Shown one piece after another: positions 6,863 through 15,311 of a stretch of DNA of 64,000 nucleotides. The notes under the pieces were generated by a model. That model was not told the DNA's origin. It saw only the letters and a list, made by a program, of their open reading frames with translations, and did no database searches. This DNA is from Sungkyunkwania multivorans (GTDB taxonomy: Bacteria > Bacteroidota > Bacteroidia > Flavobacteriales > Flavobacteriaceae): contig NZ_JBHTJH010000004.1 of assembly GCF_042675645.1 (NCBI RefSeq), positions 744,001 to 808,000 of the forward strand, in the 5' to 3' direction. The stretch's first letter is position 1, and every line of letters starts with the position of its first letter. The position numbers and the translations under genes are program-made.

Positions 6863-9381
6863 CCTTTTATCTTTTCGGTAGTTTCTACTTGATCTTTACC
6901 AATGGACAACATGTTTGCAAACAGCTTATAGGCTCCTGGTACGCCGGCAGGGAGTTCTCTAAAGAAACTAAGTCCGGTGTAGATGTAATGTCCTTCGCCG
7001 TATTTTGCAACCAACAAACTTCCATTCTTTGGACTTTCACCTTCATCATTCGTAGAAAGAATAGGCGTGAATTCGCTACCCCATTCATTTGGGAAATAGA
7101 GTCCCCGTTCTTGTACCCAACCATCAAAGTCCTTTTCGGTGATCGTATTTGGAAAGTTGACCAGTGAATGGTCTTTTGCCAGGATTCGCACATCGGCATT
7201 CTCATCGGTAACGCGATCTCTGGAAAGGCTTAGTTCAAATGGAGCCATCACATCTACACGGCGACTTGTATTGTACTGCGTGATCATAGTGCCACCATTC
7301 TTCACATACTCAAGCAAATACTTTTGTTTGAACTTCAATTCATCCACAGTATTATATGCGCGGATCCCAAGGACCACCGCATCAAATTTATCTAAGCTTG
7401 TCTCATCGATCTCTTTAGGGTCAATGATGGTCACGTGATATCCAATTTGCTTAAGGCTTTCCGGCACTGAATCACCCGCACCAACGATATAGCCAATATG
7501 CTCACCGCTTTTTTGAATGTCCAATCTTACCACCTTCGCCTCTGAAGGCAATAGAACCGATTGAAAGGGAATATGATCGTAATCGATCTCTACCAGTTCT
7601 TTGGTGTAGGTCCTGTCACCTACCTTCACGATTGGTGAGATTAGGCCTTCACTTTGGTCTTTAGGTGGCGTCACCGTAAAAACCACGGTTTTTTCTTCTC
7701 CTTTTTGATCGGTTTTAAAGTCGATGCTTTTAGGGGAGATGCGCCACCCCTTGGGATGTGCAAGCTGGATGTTTCCATCGATGTCTTCGCCTCCGGCCTT
7801 GATCGTGACTGGGATCTCTCTGGGGCCATTGGCAAAGATGATCACCTTCTCCTTGATGCTCGCCGTGACTTCCGGAAGGATCTCAAAAGGCTTGTAAAGT
7901 TCACCTTTATCTGGTTTGGAGTATCTGTAGACCACCGGTCTTTCAAATGGAATTACTACATTTTGAAATTTAAGTTTTATATCAGCAACAAGGGCTCTCG
8001 GGGTCTCTGGCTTTCCGATCAGCATCTTATCTCTAACTGCGTACATTCCAAGCGAAGCTTTTTCTTGTAGCCAGTAGGGCGCAGTGTTTTCCCATTCGGG
8101 ATTGACACATACCTCTTTCTTCGTGGTAAATTTTTGATTGTCTTTCAAGGGTTGATTAAAAAGCAAACGGTTTTCCGGACATCCCCGGAAATTCACCTCC
8201 AATAATTGGATATTTGCATTGCTTCTGTTCAAGGCCTCAATATTCACTTCGATGCTTCCGCCTTCAGAAACAAAGGAATCAGCTGCTGAAGCCTCCAGAT
8301 AGAGTCCAGCGCAAGCCGCGATGATCTCTTTGATCTCTTTAGATTTGATCGCTTTCCAGTGTTCGTCCTCCAGTTTACCGATCAATTGATATGCTCTTAC
8401 CAGTTCTTCAATATGGATTGATGGATTGGCAAAGTTGAAGTTGTCTTCAACCTTTTTTAAGATCATTTGAATGGCCTTACCTCCTTTGACCCTTGTCCAA
8501 GTTGTATTGATGCCATCAAAGATGTTGTCTTTATCTTTTGGAAGGTCGCCTTTAAGCAATTCTACATATTCTTCCTGCGTACCGCGCGTGCTGAGGCGAC
8601 CAAAACCTTGACACAGATGTTGACTGCTGGCGATGGAGGCCAATTCGTTATTGGATAGTCCTTTCATTGGATAATAGACCCCAATGTCCATGCTCAACAT
8701 ATTGGATTTATCCGCTTTCTCAAAATTTTCTTGACTTCCATAAAACCACCATGAGGTATTGAAGAATAGACGTTTGGGCTGCCAAGCGTCAACATGGTCC
8801 AACTGACTTGGATATTTTGATCTATCACCTACTAGGTCAAAGGCTTCCATACTTAACATGGCCGAAGCGGTATGATGGCCATGGGTTCGGCCAGGCGTGC
8901 GATGGTCAAAACGGTTGATGATCACATCGGGTTTAAACTTTCTGATGGCCCAAACCACATCGCTCAGCACTTCGTCCTTATTCCAAATGGCCAAGGTCTC
9001 ATCGGGATGTTTGGAGTAACCAAAGTCATTGGCACGAGTAAATAGCTGTTCGCCTCCATCGACACGACGTGCAGCCAACAGTTCTTGTGTTCGAATTACA
9101 CCTAGAAGTTCTCGTAACTCTGGACCTATCAGATTTTGTCCTCCGTCGCCTCGTGTCATCGAAAGATATGCGGTACGGGCCTTTACATGGTTGGATAGAT
9201 ATGAAATGAGTCGTGTATTCTCATCGTCGGGATGTGCAGCGACATACATGGCGCTTCCTAAGAAATTTAGCTTTTGGATCTTCTCGTAGATGGCAGTGGA
9301 AGACGGCTTTTCGGGCCGTTGCGCTTGTACATTGAAGACAAAGCACCAACCAAGGGCCAACAAGAGGAATATTCTGTGCAT
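6859..9381 (-). CDS. Secreted PIG-L/LmbE family deacetylase with C-terminal ThuA-like region
   Basis: An 840-residue protein with a signal peptide (about 1-20, cleavage after NVQA). The LmbE/PIG-L metal-binding motif AAHPDDEN lies at 48-55 and the second ligand cluster HGHHTAS at 167-173, so the zinc site looks intact; the family removes N-acetyl groups from amino sugars. A beta-rich middle (about 370-610) precedes a C-terminal region (about 640-830) with the amidotransferase-like features of ThuA-type domains (VVLGIRAYNT). The periplasm or cell surface is the likely site. It is first in an operon with a membrane peptide, sodium symporter and oxidoreductase, which suggests deacetylation of a glycan before uptake. 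The substrate is unknown. Confidence 0.9.
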   Translation of the reverse strand: MHRIFLLLALGWCFVFNVQAQRPEKPSSTAIYEKIQKLNFLGSAMYVAAHPDDENTRLISYLSNHVKARTAYLSMTRGDGGQNLIGPELRELLGVIRTQELLAARRVDGGEQLFTRANDFGYSKHPDETLAIWNKDEVLSDVVWAIRKFKPDVIINRFDHRTPGRTHGHHTASAMLSMEAFDLVGDRSKYPSQLDHVDAWQPKRLFFNTSWWFYGSQENFEKADKSNMLSMDIGVYYPMKGLSNNELASIASSQHLCQGFGRLSTRGTQEEYVELLKGDLPKDKDNIFDGINTTWTRVKGGKAIQMILKKVEDNFNFANPSIHIEELVRAYQLIGKLEDEHWKAIKSKEIKEIIAACAGLYLEASAADSFVSEGGSIEVNIEALNRSNANIQLLEVNFRGCPENRLLFNQPLKDNQKFTTKKEVCVNPEWENTAPYWLQEKASLGMYAVRDKMLIGKPETPRALVADIKLKFQNVVIPFERPVVYRYSKPDKGELYKPFEILPEVTASIKEKVIIFANGPREIPVTIKAGGEDIDGNIQLAHPKGWRISPKSIDFKTDQKGEEKTVVFTVTPPKDQSEGLISPIVKVGDRTYTKELVEIDYDHIPFQSVLLPSEAKVVRLDIQKSGEHIGYIVGAGDSVPESLKQIGYHVTIIDPKEIDETSLDKFDAVVLGIRAYNTVDELKFKQKYLLEYVKNGGTMITQYNTSRRVDVMAPFELSLSRDRVTDENADVRILAKDHSLVNFPNTITEKDFDGWVQERGLYFPNEWGSEFTPILSTNDEGESPKNGSLLVAKYGEGHYIYTGLSFFRELPAGVPGAYKLFANMLSIGKDQVETTEKIKG

Positions 9382-9462
9382 AACTAGAGTTTGGTTAGAA
9401 TCCTTCCAAATATATAAAAGAAACGAGCGGAGACTTATTATTTATCTTTTCTTTAACGCTTG

Positions 9463-10002
9463 CTAAAGGCTATCACTACCATCATCCTGATAGGCATCTT
9501 TTTCGACGATTGAAACCGCTTTTTGAAGCAAGAGGTTATTTGGGTAGGTAATGATCTCACCCGCATCTGTTCTTAGCAAAAGATGAAAGGATTTAATGTC
9601 CTCAATCAATGCTTCGATCGGATGATCTTTGTCATGGATCTTTATTTTGTCTCCGATCTTATAGGGAAATGAAAAGAATAGGATGACCCCAGCGGTGATA
9701 TTGCTCAAAATAGACCAGATGGCAAATAAGGCCACACCTACCACAGCGAAAACGGAGGAGAGTATTACGCCGAGCGATTGAAAATTGACACCCCAAATAA
9801 GCAGAGCGATGGCAATGGCGGTCAGTAAAAAGAGAAAATTGAAATATTTTCCCATCAGCAGCATACGGGCCTCATTGAAATCACTTCGTTGTCCAATTTT
9901 CTTGACCGTTTTTCTGAGAATTACTCTGATCAGTACGATGACGACCAAAATGATACCGCTTTGTATCAGTTGGTCTTTATGGGCAGTGATAAATTCGTTC
10001 AT
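9463..10002 (-). CDS. Small mechanosensitive channel (MscS family)
   Basis: A 179-residue membrane protein with three hydrophobic helices (about 13-30, 52-70 and 78-105). The segment SNITAGVILFFSFPYKIGDK (about 100-119) is the MscS pore helix joined to the start of the beta domain, and PIEALIEDIKSFHLLLRT continues it. It ends after the beta domain and lacks the C-terminal cage domain of full MscS (about 286 residues), so it is a minimal member. Family role: relief of turgor on osmotic downshock. Its start is 1 nt after the stop of the lipoprotein gene, so the two are probably co-transcribed. Confidence 0.88.
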   Translation of the reverse strand: MNEFITAHKDQLIQSGIILVVIVLIRVILRKTVKKIGQRSDFNEARMLLMGKYFNFLFLLTAIAIALLIWGVNFQSLGVILSSVFAVVGVALFAIWSILSNITAGVILFFSFPYKIGDKIKIHDKDHPIEALIEDIKSFHLLLRTDAGEIITYPNNLLLQKAVSIVEKDAYQDDGSDSL

Positions 10003-10003
10003 A

Positions 10004-10981
10004 TTAGTCCAATCCTAAAGTATCTCGCAAAGATACATAGGCGTTGGAATTTTTTGACCAATAGGGAGATTTTATTGTTTTGATCTTTTTTGCCGTGGTG
10101 ACCATTTCCTTCGCGTTGGGGCCAAAGCCACTTTTAAAAGTTTCTTTCCAGCTGATGACCTCGTATGGAAATTGATTGTTAAAGAGTATTTCCAAAGACC
10201 TGTTGAGCGAGGGATACACGAGCGAATAACGCATGGACGTTTCTTGAGTAGCTTTTTTAATTTCGACCTCGTAAGGCTTTAATTCGATATGCCTTAAGCG
10301 TACATATTCGAAGGAAGGAATCATCTTCAATTTGCCTGTTGGTAGGTCATTGGGATTGATTCTGATCTTCTGCCATATCTCATTCTCTAGCAAGGTCTTG
10401 TTCAAACTAAAATTCTGATCGCCTTCACTCTGGAAATAGGACCGGCTTTCCACTTCAAACTGCTCGCGATTGTTAAGCTGTGTAAAGACATGTCCACACC
10501 ATTCTTGCATACTCATGGTAATTTTCATCGCATGTTGGCCATCAGTGACAGGGTAGAAGGTGCTGGTCATTATGGAATAGGGATAGATGCCAGTATTAAA
10601 ATTTTTCGTAGCATTCAACTTTAATACAGAGGTGCTTTTTTCGTTACTAGGATAATCGGACTTCACTTGATCTTTATCAGAGAACGGCTCAGTGACATAG
10701 ACAAGAACCGCTTTACCATCTCTTAGTTCGCCATAACGCGCCTGTTTTAGTTCGTAGGAAGTGATCTCGGCCTCACCAGCGTACCAGTATTTTTTAAAGG
10801 CTTCCGATACTGGTTTGGCCGCTTCTTTTGAGGTTGTAGCATTCAATTCAGTCGTGGAGGCTTTGGCGACCAAATCCTTCTTTTTCTGTTTCTTTTCTGA
10901 ACAAGAGACCGCCGTCGCGATCGTTGCGATGATCAGGAAGATCCCTATTTCTAAACGGATATATCTTTTGATGAATGACAT
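10004..10981 (-). CDS. Uncharacterised lipoprotein conserved near maf in Flavobacteria
   Basis: A 325-residue protein with a hydrophobic N-terminus ending in a probable lipobox (ATAVSC, lipid on Cys27), followed by a very basic KKQKKKD stretch. The mature part is mixed beta strand and contains EAFKKYWYAGEAEITSYELK near its start. No enzymatic motif is recognised. Related proteins have been labelled septum formation inhibitor in genome annotations, apparently by transfer from neighbouring maf; nothing in this sequence supports that role. It lies 136 nt downstream of maf and just upstream of the MscS gene. Membrane-anchored periplasmic location is inferred from the lipobox. Confidence 0.8.
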   Translation of the reverse strand: MSFIKRYIRLEIGIFLIIATIATAVSCSEKKQKKKDLVAKASTTELNATTSKEAAKPVSEAFKKYWYAGEAEITSYELKQARYGELRDGKAVLVYVTEPFSDKDQVKSDYPSNEKSTSVLKLNATKNFNTGIYPYSIMTSTFYPVTDGQHAMKITMSMQEWCGHVFTQLNNREQFEVESRSYFQSEGDQNFSLNKTLLENEIWQKIRINPNDLPTGKLKMIPSFEYVRLRHIELKPYEVEIKKATQETSMRYSLVYPSLNRSLEILFNNQFPYEVISWKETFKSGFGPNAKEMVTTAKKIKTIKSPYWSKNSNAYVSLRDTLGLD

Positions 10982-10987
10982 AGCTAG

Positions 10988-11098
10988 AAGTTTATGAGTT
11001 TATAGTTGAGCGTTTAAAGTTTAGTAGCGAGAGTCCAGAGTCAAGAATCATGAGCGACTAAAGGCATCAACCCATAAGACAATAAACTCATTTAGCTG
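10988..11098. repeat. Dispersed AT-rich repeat with TTTATGAGTTTA / TAAACTCAT ends
   Basis: This gap carries GTTTATGAGTTTATAG near its left end and ATAAACTCATTT near its right end, forming inverted termini around a 90-nt core. The same terminal words occur at 12886-12935, 13395-13432, 22481-22565, 22851-22955, 22967-23065 and 23700-23811. Confidence 0.5.
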
Positions 11099-11117
11099 TA
11101 AAGGTACACTCAAAACC

Positions 11118-11705
11118 TTAGTCGACCATGCTCATTAACGTTTTGTAAACAAGATGTACTGGCAAGCCCATGACGTTGAAATAGGAACCTTCTATCTTAT
11201 CTACGGCGATATAACCGATCCATTCTTGGATGCCATAGGCCCCAGCTTTATCGAAAGGTTGGAAGGTATCAACATAGTATTGGATCTCTTTGTCGGTGAG
11301 CTCCTTAAAATGTACTTTGGTGATTGCATTCACCGTCTTTTCCAGGGTGGTGGTCGTAAAACAGACCGAAGTGATCACCTCGTGGGTATCGCCCGAAAGC
11401 GATCTGATCATCGCAAAGGCCTCCTCGGCAGAACGTGGTTTGCCCAGCGCTTTATCCTTGTGCCAAACAATGGTGTCTGAAGTGACGAGGATATCATTTG
11501 TTTTGAGTTCTTCTTTAAAGGGAAGTGACTTCAATTGTGCCAAATAATCCGAGATTTCATAATGCCGAAGTCTTGGAGGGTATTCTTCTTTGATAGGTTT
11601 TAGACGGATCTCAAAGTCCAGTCCAAGGTCTTTAAAGAATTGTTGGCGTCTTGGCGAACCAGAAGCGAGGATAAGGTGGTGGTCTTTTAGTTTTTCGGTG
11701 AGCAT
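11118..11705 (-). CDS. maf: Maf-type nucleoside triphosphate pyrophosphatase
   Basis: The 195-residue product has the Maf/HAM1-like signature LILASGSPRR (11-20), the catalytic-site SDT (76-78, Asp77) and the following GKPRSAEEAFAMIRSLSGDT (88-107). The length matches the family (about 190-200). Maf proteins hydrolyse non-canonical or surplus dTTP/UTP-type nucleotides to monophosphate and pyrophosphate, a house-cleaning role; the older septum inhibition label reflects overexpression effects. It stands alone between the upstream UbiA gene and the downstream lipoprotein gene, with a 250-nt gap upstream that holds a small reading frame. Confidence 0.95.
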   Translation of the reverse strand: MLTEKLKDHHLILASGSPRRQQFFKDLGLDFEIRLKPIKEEYPPRLRHYEISDYLAQLKSLPFKEELKTNDILVTSDTIVWHKDKALGKPRSAEEAFAMIRSLSGDTHEVITSVCFTTTTLEKTVNAITKVHFKELTDKEIQYYVDTFQPFDKAGAYGIQEWIGYIAVDKIEGSYFNVMGLPVHLVYKTLMSMVD

Positions 11706-11735
11706 TTGTCAATTCTATTGATATTTATGTTATAT

Positions 11736-11864
11736 CTAGTGCTTTGTGGCAAACCATTTTTGTATTTCTCTATGCAACTCTTCTTCGCTTATCGTTTCAT
11801 TATTTCTAGATTTTTTGATACGTTCTTCTAATTCATTAATAAAAATTCTATCAAAGTAAGGCAT
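11736..11864 (-). CDS. Possible 42-residue protein, antitoxin-like helical pattern
   Basis: An ATG at 11862-11864 opens 42 codons ending in TAG. The product is highly charged and helical, with NELEERIKKSRNNETISEEE in its middle and EIQKWFATKH at the end. This loosely resembles the C-terminal helix pair of short addiction-module antitoxins (ELxxR...E.IS.EE), but no partner toxin gene is adjacent. It may be the remnant of a toxin-antitoxin pair or a chance frame. Codon choice is unremarkable. The reading frame is certain; that it is expressed is not. Confidence 0.35.
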   Translation of the reverse strand: MPYFDRIFINELEERIKKSRNNETISEEELHREIQKWFATKH

Positions 11865-11955
11865 ATTAAAGTTTGTTTTTAGCAATTTGTTATGTGGTAT
11901 TCCTTATGAGAAAAATTAAAGATATCAAGGAAGTTGTATTTAAACTAAATAAGAA

Positions 11956-12879
11956 TCAATTTGTTTCCTTAAAAGCATAATATAAAACGATCACCGAGAA
12001 GATACCAAATAACATGACCACCTTTAAGACGGTGCTCAATTTTCTAAAATCCTGTTTCTTCTTGGCATTCCAGCTATTGATCACAAAATAGAACAATGGT
12101 CCAAAGACGAAGAGTAAGATATAACTCAACACACCTTGTTTGTCATATAAATATTTATAAACGAACAAAAAGATAACGACCATGACTGCCATCCCCAGTA
12201 CAGCAACCAGCTTTGCCGTTCGTTCCCGACCCAAAAGAATGGGCAAGGTATTCATACCGCCGCCATAATCTCCATCTATATCTTCGATATCCTTGGTGAT
12301 CTCGCGAAGTAAATTCACCAGAAAGGCAAAGAGCGCGTAGATGGCGAGCACCTTCAATGTCCATTGAGCCGCGGTCAGGTTGTGCTCATCGATCATTGGA
12401 TAGATCTCAAAAAGTCCAACGATGAGAATGCTAAAACCGACCAAAGCGGAAACCAAGAGATTCCCAACTAGCAATAGCTTCTTTAAACTGGTCGAATAGA
12501 TATATAACAAACCTGAGATCAGTACAAAGATGACGGCCATATTGTTCTTTCCGACCGTATTCGAAAGGTAGAGACCGATCACCACACCAACCACATTAAA
12601 ACCGATAAAGAGATTATTCGCTAAGCTTTCCGAGATGCTTTTAGAAACGATGACCTTTTTGGGCTTGTTTATGAGGTCGATATTGACATCGTTGATGTCG
12701 TTGATGATGTTTCCAGCAGCTGCAATACAAATCGTAGCCAATACCAACAAAGCAAACTGCCAATCGTTCAATGCCGAGGCCTTCATCATCGGATCCACCA
12801 CAAAATACTTGAAGACATACTGCGTGGCAGCGATGATCAGTAGGTTGGGGTAGCGGATGAGGTTGAGGATGGGGAGCAT
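11956..12879 (-). CDS. UbiA-family prenyltransferase (geranylgeranylglycerol-phosphate geranylgeranyltransferase-like)
   Basis: A 307-residue membrane enzyme of 8-9 helices. The first aspartate motif, NDINDVNID at 60-68, fits the UbiA NDxxDxxxD, and the second, DIEDIDGD at 197-204, binds the prenyl diphosphate through magnesium. Flavobacterial members are usually labelled geranylgeranylglycerol-phosphate geranylgeranyltransferases by similarity to archaeal lipid enzymes; the true acceptor is not known and quinone or other aromatic acceptors remain possible. In relatives it often sits near mevalonate-pathway genes; here the neighbours are a small unknown protein and a KdsC-like phosphatase. 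Confidence 0.87.
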   Translation of the reverse strand: MLPILNLIRYPNLLIIAATQYVFKYFVVDPMMKASALNDWQFALLVLATICIAAAGNIINDINDVNIDLINKPKKVIVSKSISESLANNLFIGFNVVGVVIGLYLSNTVGKNNMAVIFVLISGLLYIYSTSLKKLLLVGNLLVSALVGFSILIVGLFEIYPMIDEHNLTAAQWTLKVLAIYALFAFLVNLLREITKDIEDIDGDYGGGMNTLPILLGRERTAKLVAVLGMAVMVVIFLFVYKYLYDKQGVLSYILLFVFGPLFYFVINSWNAKKKQDFRKLSTVLKVVMLFGIFSVIVLYYAFKETN

Positions 12880-12956
12880 TTGCTAATTGAAGGTTTATAG
12901 TTTAGAGTTTATGGGTTTAAGGTTGTTTTGTGATTTTGTCCTTTTGTTTTCCCAAT

Positions 12957-13226
12957 TTAATTCCATTCATGACCACGGTCTAAATTTACCCTGATGGTCA
13001 ATCCTACCGAAGAACAGAAATTCTTCAATTGTAAGACTTCCTCACCAATTAATGTTTTCAGCTCTTTGTTCATTTCTATTTTTGAAACTAAATATTGCGT
13101 GACCGACATCAATAATTCGGAAGGGGTGCTCGAACTATACTTAAAGGATTTTATCATGTTCGCCTCAACCCTATTATTCTGGCCGAGTCTATGTGCTATA
13201 TCTTCTATATGCGCTAAATAATCCAT
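12957..13226 (-). CDS. Small hypothetical protein (89 aa)
   Basis: The product begins MDYLAHIEDIAHRLGQNNRV and is mainly helical, with one central amphipathic helix (SELLMSVTQYLVSKIEMNKE). No signal peptide, membrane helix or metal motif is seen, so it is probably cytoplasmic. No family is recognised. It lies alone between two AT-rich repeat copies (12886-12935 and 13395-13432), 77 nt from the start of the UbiA gene, in a patch of lower coding quality, so it may be a recent or decaying gene. Support is the length of the frame and normal amino acid composition only. Confidence 0.5.
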   Translation of the reverse strand: MDYLAHIEDIAHRLGQNNRVEANMIKSFKYSSSTPSELLMSVTQYLVSKIEMNKELKTLIGEEVLQLKNFCSSVGLTIRVNLDRGHEWN

Positions 13227-13394
13227 ATCAAAAATCGTAAATCGTATTTCGTTATTTCATTTTCTCACGCCTTATGTAATAGACACTCTAACTGTTTCAG
13301 ACAGTTTGCTTCACCTCCTTGCCTCGGCGTCGCAAAGACGTTGTTATGAGCAAAATGAAGATGTCATTCGTCTTTTATCTTTGTTCTTTTCTCT

Positions 13395-13432
13395 TGTTTC
13401 TAAACTCTAAATCCATAAACTCATAACCTCAA
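13395..13432. repeat. Dispersed AT-rich repeat end (TAAACTC..TAAACTCAT)
   Basis: This stretch has the inverted form of the terminal word seen at 12886-12935, so the two could pair around the 89-residue gene. Between 13284 and 13330 there is also a short palindrome with arms AACTGT and ACAGTT. Confidence 0.4.
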
Positions 13433-13446
13433 AAAACATAACTTTC

Positions 13447-13977
13447 TCAATCGTATCTCGCATCGATATTCCCATTCCATTTGCCTTGCACCTTCATCAC
13501 CTGCTCGATCACATCCCTTACGGCGCCTCGTCCGCCTCTTTTGTGCGAAATGTATTTGCTGGCATCTTTTATCTCTGCAACGGCATCATTGGGACAGCAG
13601 GGCAATCCTACCATTTCCATCCCAGGAAGGTCGGGAATGTCATCGCCCATATAAAGTACGTTCTCGGCTTTGACATTACGTTTATCAAAATATTCCTGCA
13701 AGCGTTCGGTCTTTCTTGAAACACCCAAGTGGATATCTTTGATTCCGAGTCCTTCAAGACGCAATCGTACGCCTTCATTGCTTCCACCCGAAATGATACA
13801 GATGTTATAGCCTTTGTCCACCGCGGTCTTTAACGCATACCCATCCTTGATGTTCATGTTTCGCAGTTGTTGTCCATCTGTAGTGACCATGATCGTCCCA
13901 TCGGTAAGGACCCCGTCCACATCAAAGACAAAGGTGGTGATATGTTCCAAGTATTCTTTATAGCTCTTTTCCTCCAT
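13447..13977 (-). CDS. kdsC: KdsC-like HAD phosphatase (3-deoxy-D-manno-octulosonate 8-phosphate phosphatase type)
   Basis: The 176-residue size and motifs fit the cap-less C0 HAD subfamily of KdsC: FDVDGVLTDG with nucleophile Asp19 and Asp21, motif II serine in ISGGSNEG (62-69), Lys89 in VSRKTERL, and GDDIPDLPGM (111-120) for magnesium. KdsC removes phosphate from KDO-8-phosphate in lipopolysaccharide core synthesis; related enzymes act on other 9-carbon acids such as KDN, so the substrate is inferred. Like KdsC it would act as a tetramer. The start overlaps the end of the upstream DUF2520 gene by 20 nt, an arrangement seen in many Bacteroidota. Confidence 0.9.
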   Translation of the reverse strand: MEEKSYKEYLEHITTFVFDVDGVLTDGTIMVTTDGQQLRNMNIKDGYALKTAVDKGYNICIISGGSNEGVRLRLEGLGIKDIHLGVSRKTERLQEYFDKRNVKAENVLYMGDDIPDLPGMEMVGLPCCPNDAVAEIKDASKYISHKRGGRGAVRDVIEQVMKVQGKWNGNIDARYD

Positions 13978-14680
13978 AAGTATTGCTGATCGAATTGGTA
14001 AGCAATTCGTAAATTTTCCTATAAGTTGAATTGCTCAGCGAATGTACGTGTTTTTTGATAGTTTCTAGATCGTTTCGTTTGGCTGGACCCGTCTGCGCCT
14101 GCTTGGGTGATAGCGTCACCACTTTCTCTGCCGTCTCTTGGATGAGCGGTTTTAGCACTTCGAAAGGCACATCGTGCTCCGTACATATGTCACTTCCAAT
14201 ATGATACAGATGGTTCACGAAATTATTGACAAACACGGCCGCTAGATGCAGCGCCTTGCGCTGTTCCGAATCGATATGATAGACCTTTTCTGAAACTGCC
14301 TTCGCCAATTTTTCAAGTAGTTGTAGGTCTTTTTCGTCTTCCGCTTCCAAACAAATGGGAATCGTCTTAAAATCAAGGTCCTTTTCCTTAGAAAATGTCT
14401 GCAACGGATAGAAGACGCCTTTTCTGTTGTTGCTCGCAAGTCCTTCCATCGCCACGCTTCCAGAGGTATGTACCACCAGCGCGTTCATCGATCTGATCTC
14501 CGAAGAAACTTTGGCAACAGCGTCGTCACTCACGGCAATGATATACACATCGGCCATTGGCAACTTAGCGAGATCACTTCTGCTGCTCACTGCGCGAACT
14601 TCAACCGCATTTGAGGCTTTGAGTGCTTTATGTAGATGAAAGGCTACATTGCCAGTACCGATGATCACCGTCTTGAACAT
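13958..14680 (-). CDS. Rossmann-like and DUF2520 domain-containing protein
   Basis: A 240-residue protein with an N-terminal nucleotide-binding fold, VIIGTGNVAFHLHKAL (5-20), resembling NADP-binding reductases of the ProC/F420 type, and a helical C-terminal DUF2520 domain that includes HLAAVFVNNFVNHLY, which corresponds to the dimerisation helix of 6-phosphogluconate-dehydrogenase-like enzymes. A reduction of a keto or imine substrate is plausible by fold but unproven. It overlaps the KdsC-like gene by 20 nt. It is divergent from the globin gene with a 77-nt shared upstream region. Confidence 0.9.
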   Translation of the reverse strand: MFKTVIIGTGNVAFHLHKALKASNAVEVRAVSSRSDLAKLPMADVYIIAVSDDAVAKVSSEIRSMNALVVHTSGSVAMEGLASNNRKGVFYPLQTFSKEKDLDFKTIPICLEAEDEKDLQLLEKLAKAVSEKVYHIDSEQRKALHLAAVFVNNFVNHLYHIGSDICTEHDVPFEVLKPLIQETAEKVVTLSPKQAQTGPAKRNDLETIKKHVHSLSNSTYRKIYELLTNSISNTYGGKEL

Positions 14681-14757
14681 TCTTCTGTTTTATGCGAAAA
14701 TAACAACAATTCTGTTAGCCGCTTTAGTATTTTTACGGCAGATCTTCAACTTGCAAA

Positions 14758-15150
14758 ATGCCAAAGAAGAAAATAGAAAATAGAGAAGATGTGTTCTTGT
14801 TGGTGTCCAGCTTTTATAAAAAGGTGCGGAAAGACGCCTTGTTAGGGCCGATATTCAATACCCATATTAATGATTGGGACCACCATTTGCAGCATCTCAC
14901 CGATTTTTGGGAAGGCAATCTCTTCTTTATAAAACAGTTTGAGGGCAATCCGCTCAAAAAGCATATCGAAGTGGATCAAAAGGAGGGTCACACTATTGAA
15001 GCACAGCATTTTGGCGTATGGTTGCATCTTTGGTTTCAGACCATCGACGAACTTTTTGAAGGCGAAAACGCCTATATCGCAAAGAACAGAGCCAGAAAGA
15101 TGGGCACCTTCTTTCACCTTAATATCTTTCAGGCGAGACAGCAAAAGTGA
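14758..15150 (+). CDS. Group III truncated haemoglobin
   Basis: A 130-residue globin-like protein. The B-helix has FYKKVRKDALLGPIF (19-33) with Tyr20 at B10, FWEG at 50-53, and the proximal haem ligand is His84 in EAQHFGVWLHLWFQTIDELF; these match group III (P-type) truncated haemoglobins. Such proteins bind O2 or NO and are linked to nitrosative or redox stress, with no single accepted role. The gene starts at the ATG at 14758 and is followed, after 161 nt, by the cytochrome c maturation fusion gene. Confidence 0.93.
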   Translation: MPKKKIENREDVFLLVSSFYKKVRKDALLGPIFNTHINDWDHHLQHLTDFWEGNLFFIKQFEGNPLKKHIEVDQKEGHTIEAQHFGVWLHLWFQTIDELFEGENAYIAKNRARKMGTFFHLNIFQARQQK

Positions 15151-15243
15151 TGGTGCAATTGATTTCAATTTTGTTGAAAGAATATTAACATTCCCTTAGA
15201 TTCTTTCAATTAAAGATTATCCCAAAAAATCCTCCAAATACAC

Positions 15244-15251
15244 TATTTTTG
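15244..15251 (+). promoter_or_regulatory. Candidate -7 element of the cytochrome c maturation gene
   Basis: TATTTTTG matches the TAnnTTTG consensus exactly and lies 60 nt before the chosen start. No good TTTG -33 element is found 17-23 nt upstream. Confidence 0.35.
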
Positions 15252-15311
15252 CACACTGATTCCGATACTGGTCGGAATTCTTTAGGGAAACAATACAATG
15301 TACAGTTAGCA

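Noticed and set aside
10004..10981. Septum formation inhibitor function for the lipoprotein
   Set aside because: The label seems to come from its neighbour maf; the sequence itself has no Maf motif.
15249..15311. 21-codon N-terminal extension of the ResB-CcsA protein
   Set aside because: It is hydrophilic, overlaps the putative promoter box and has no counterpart in the family.
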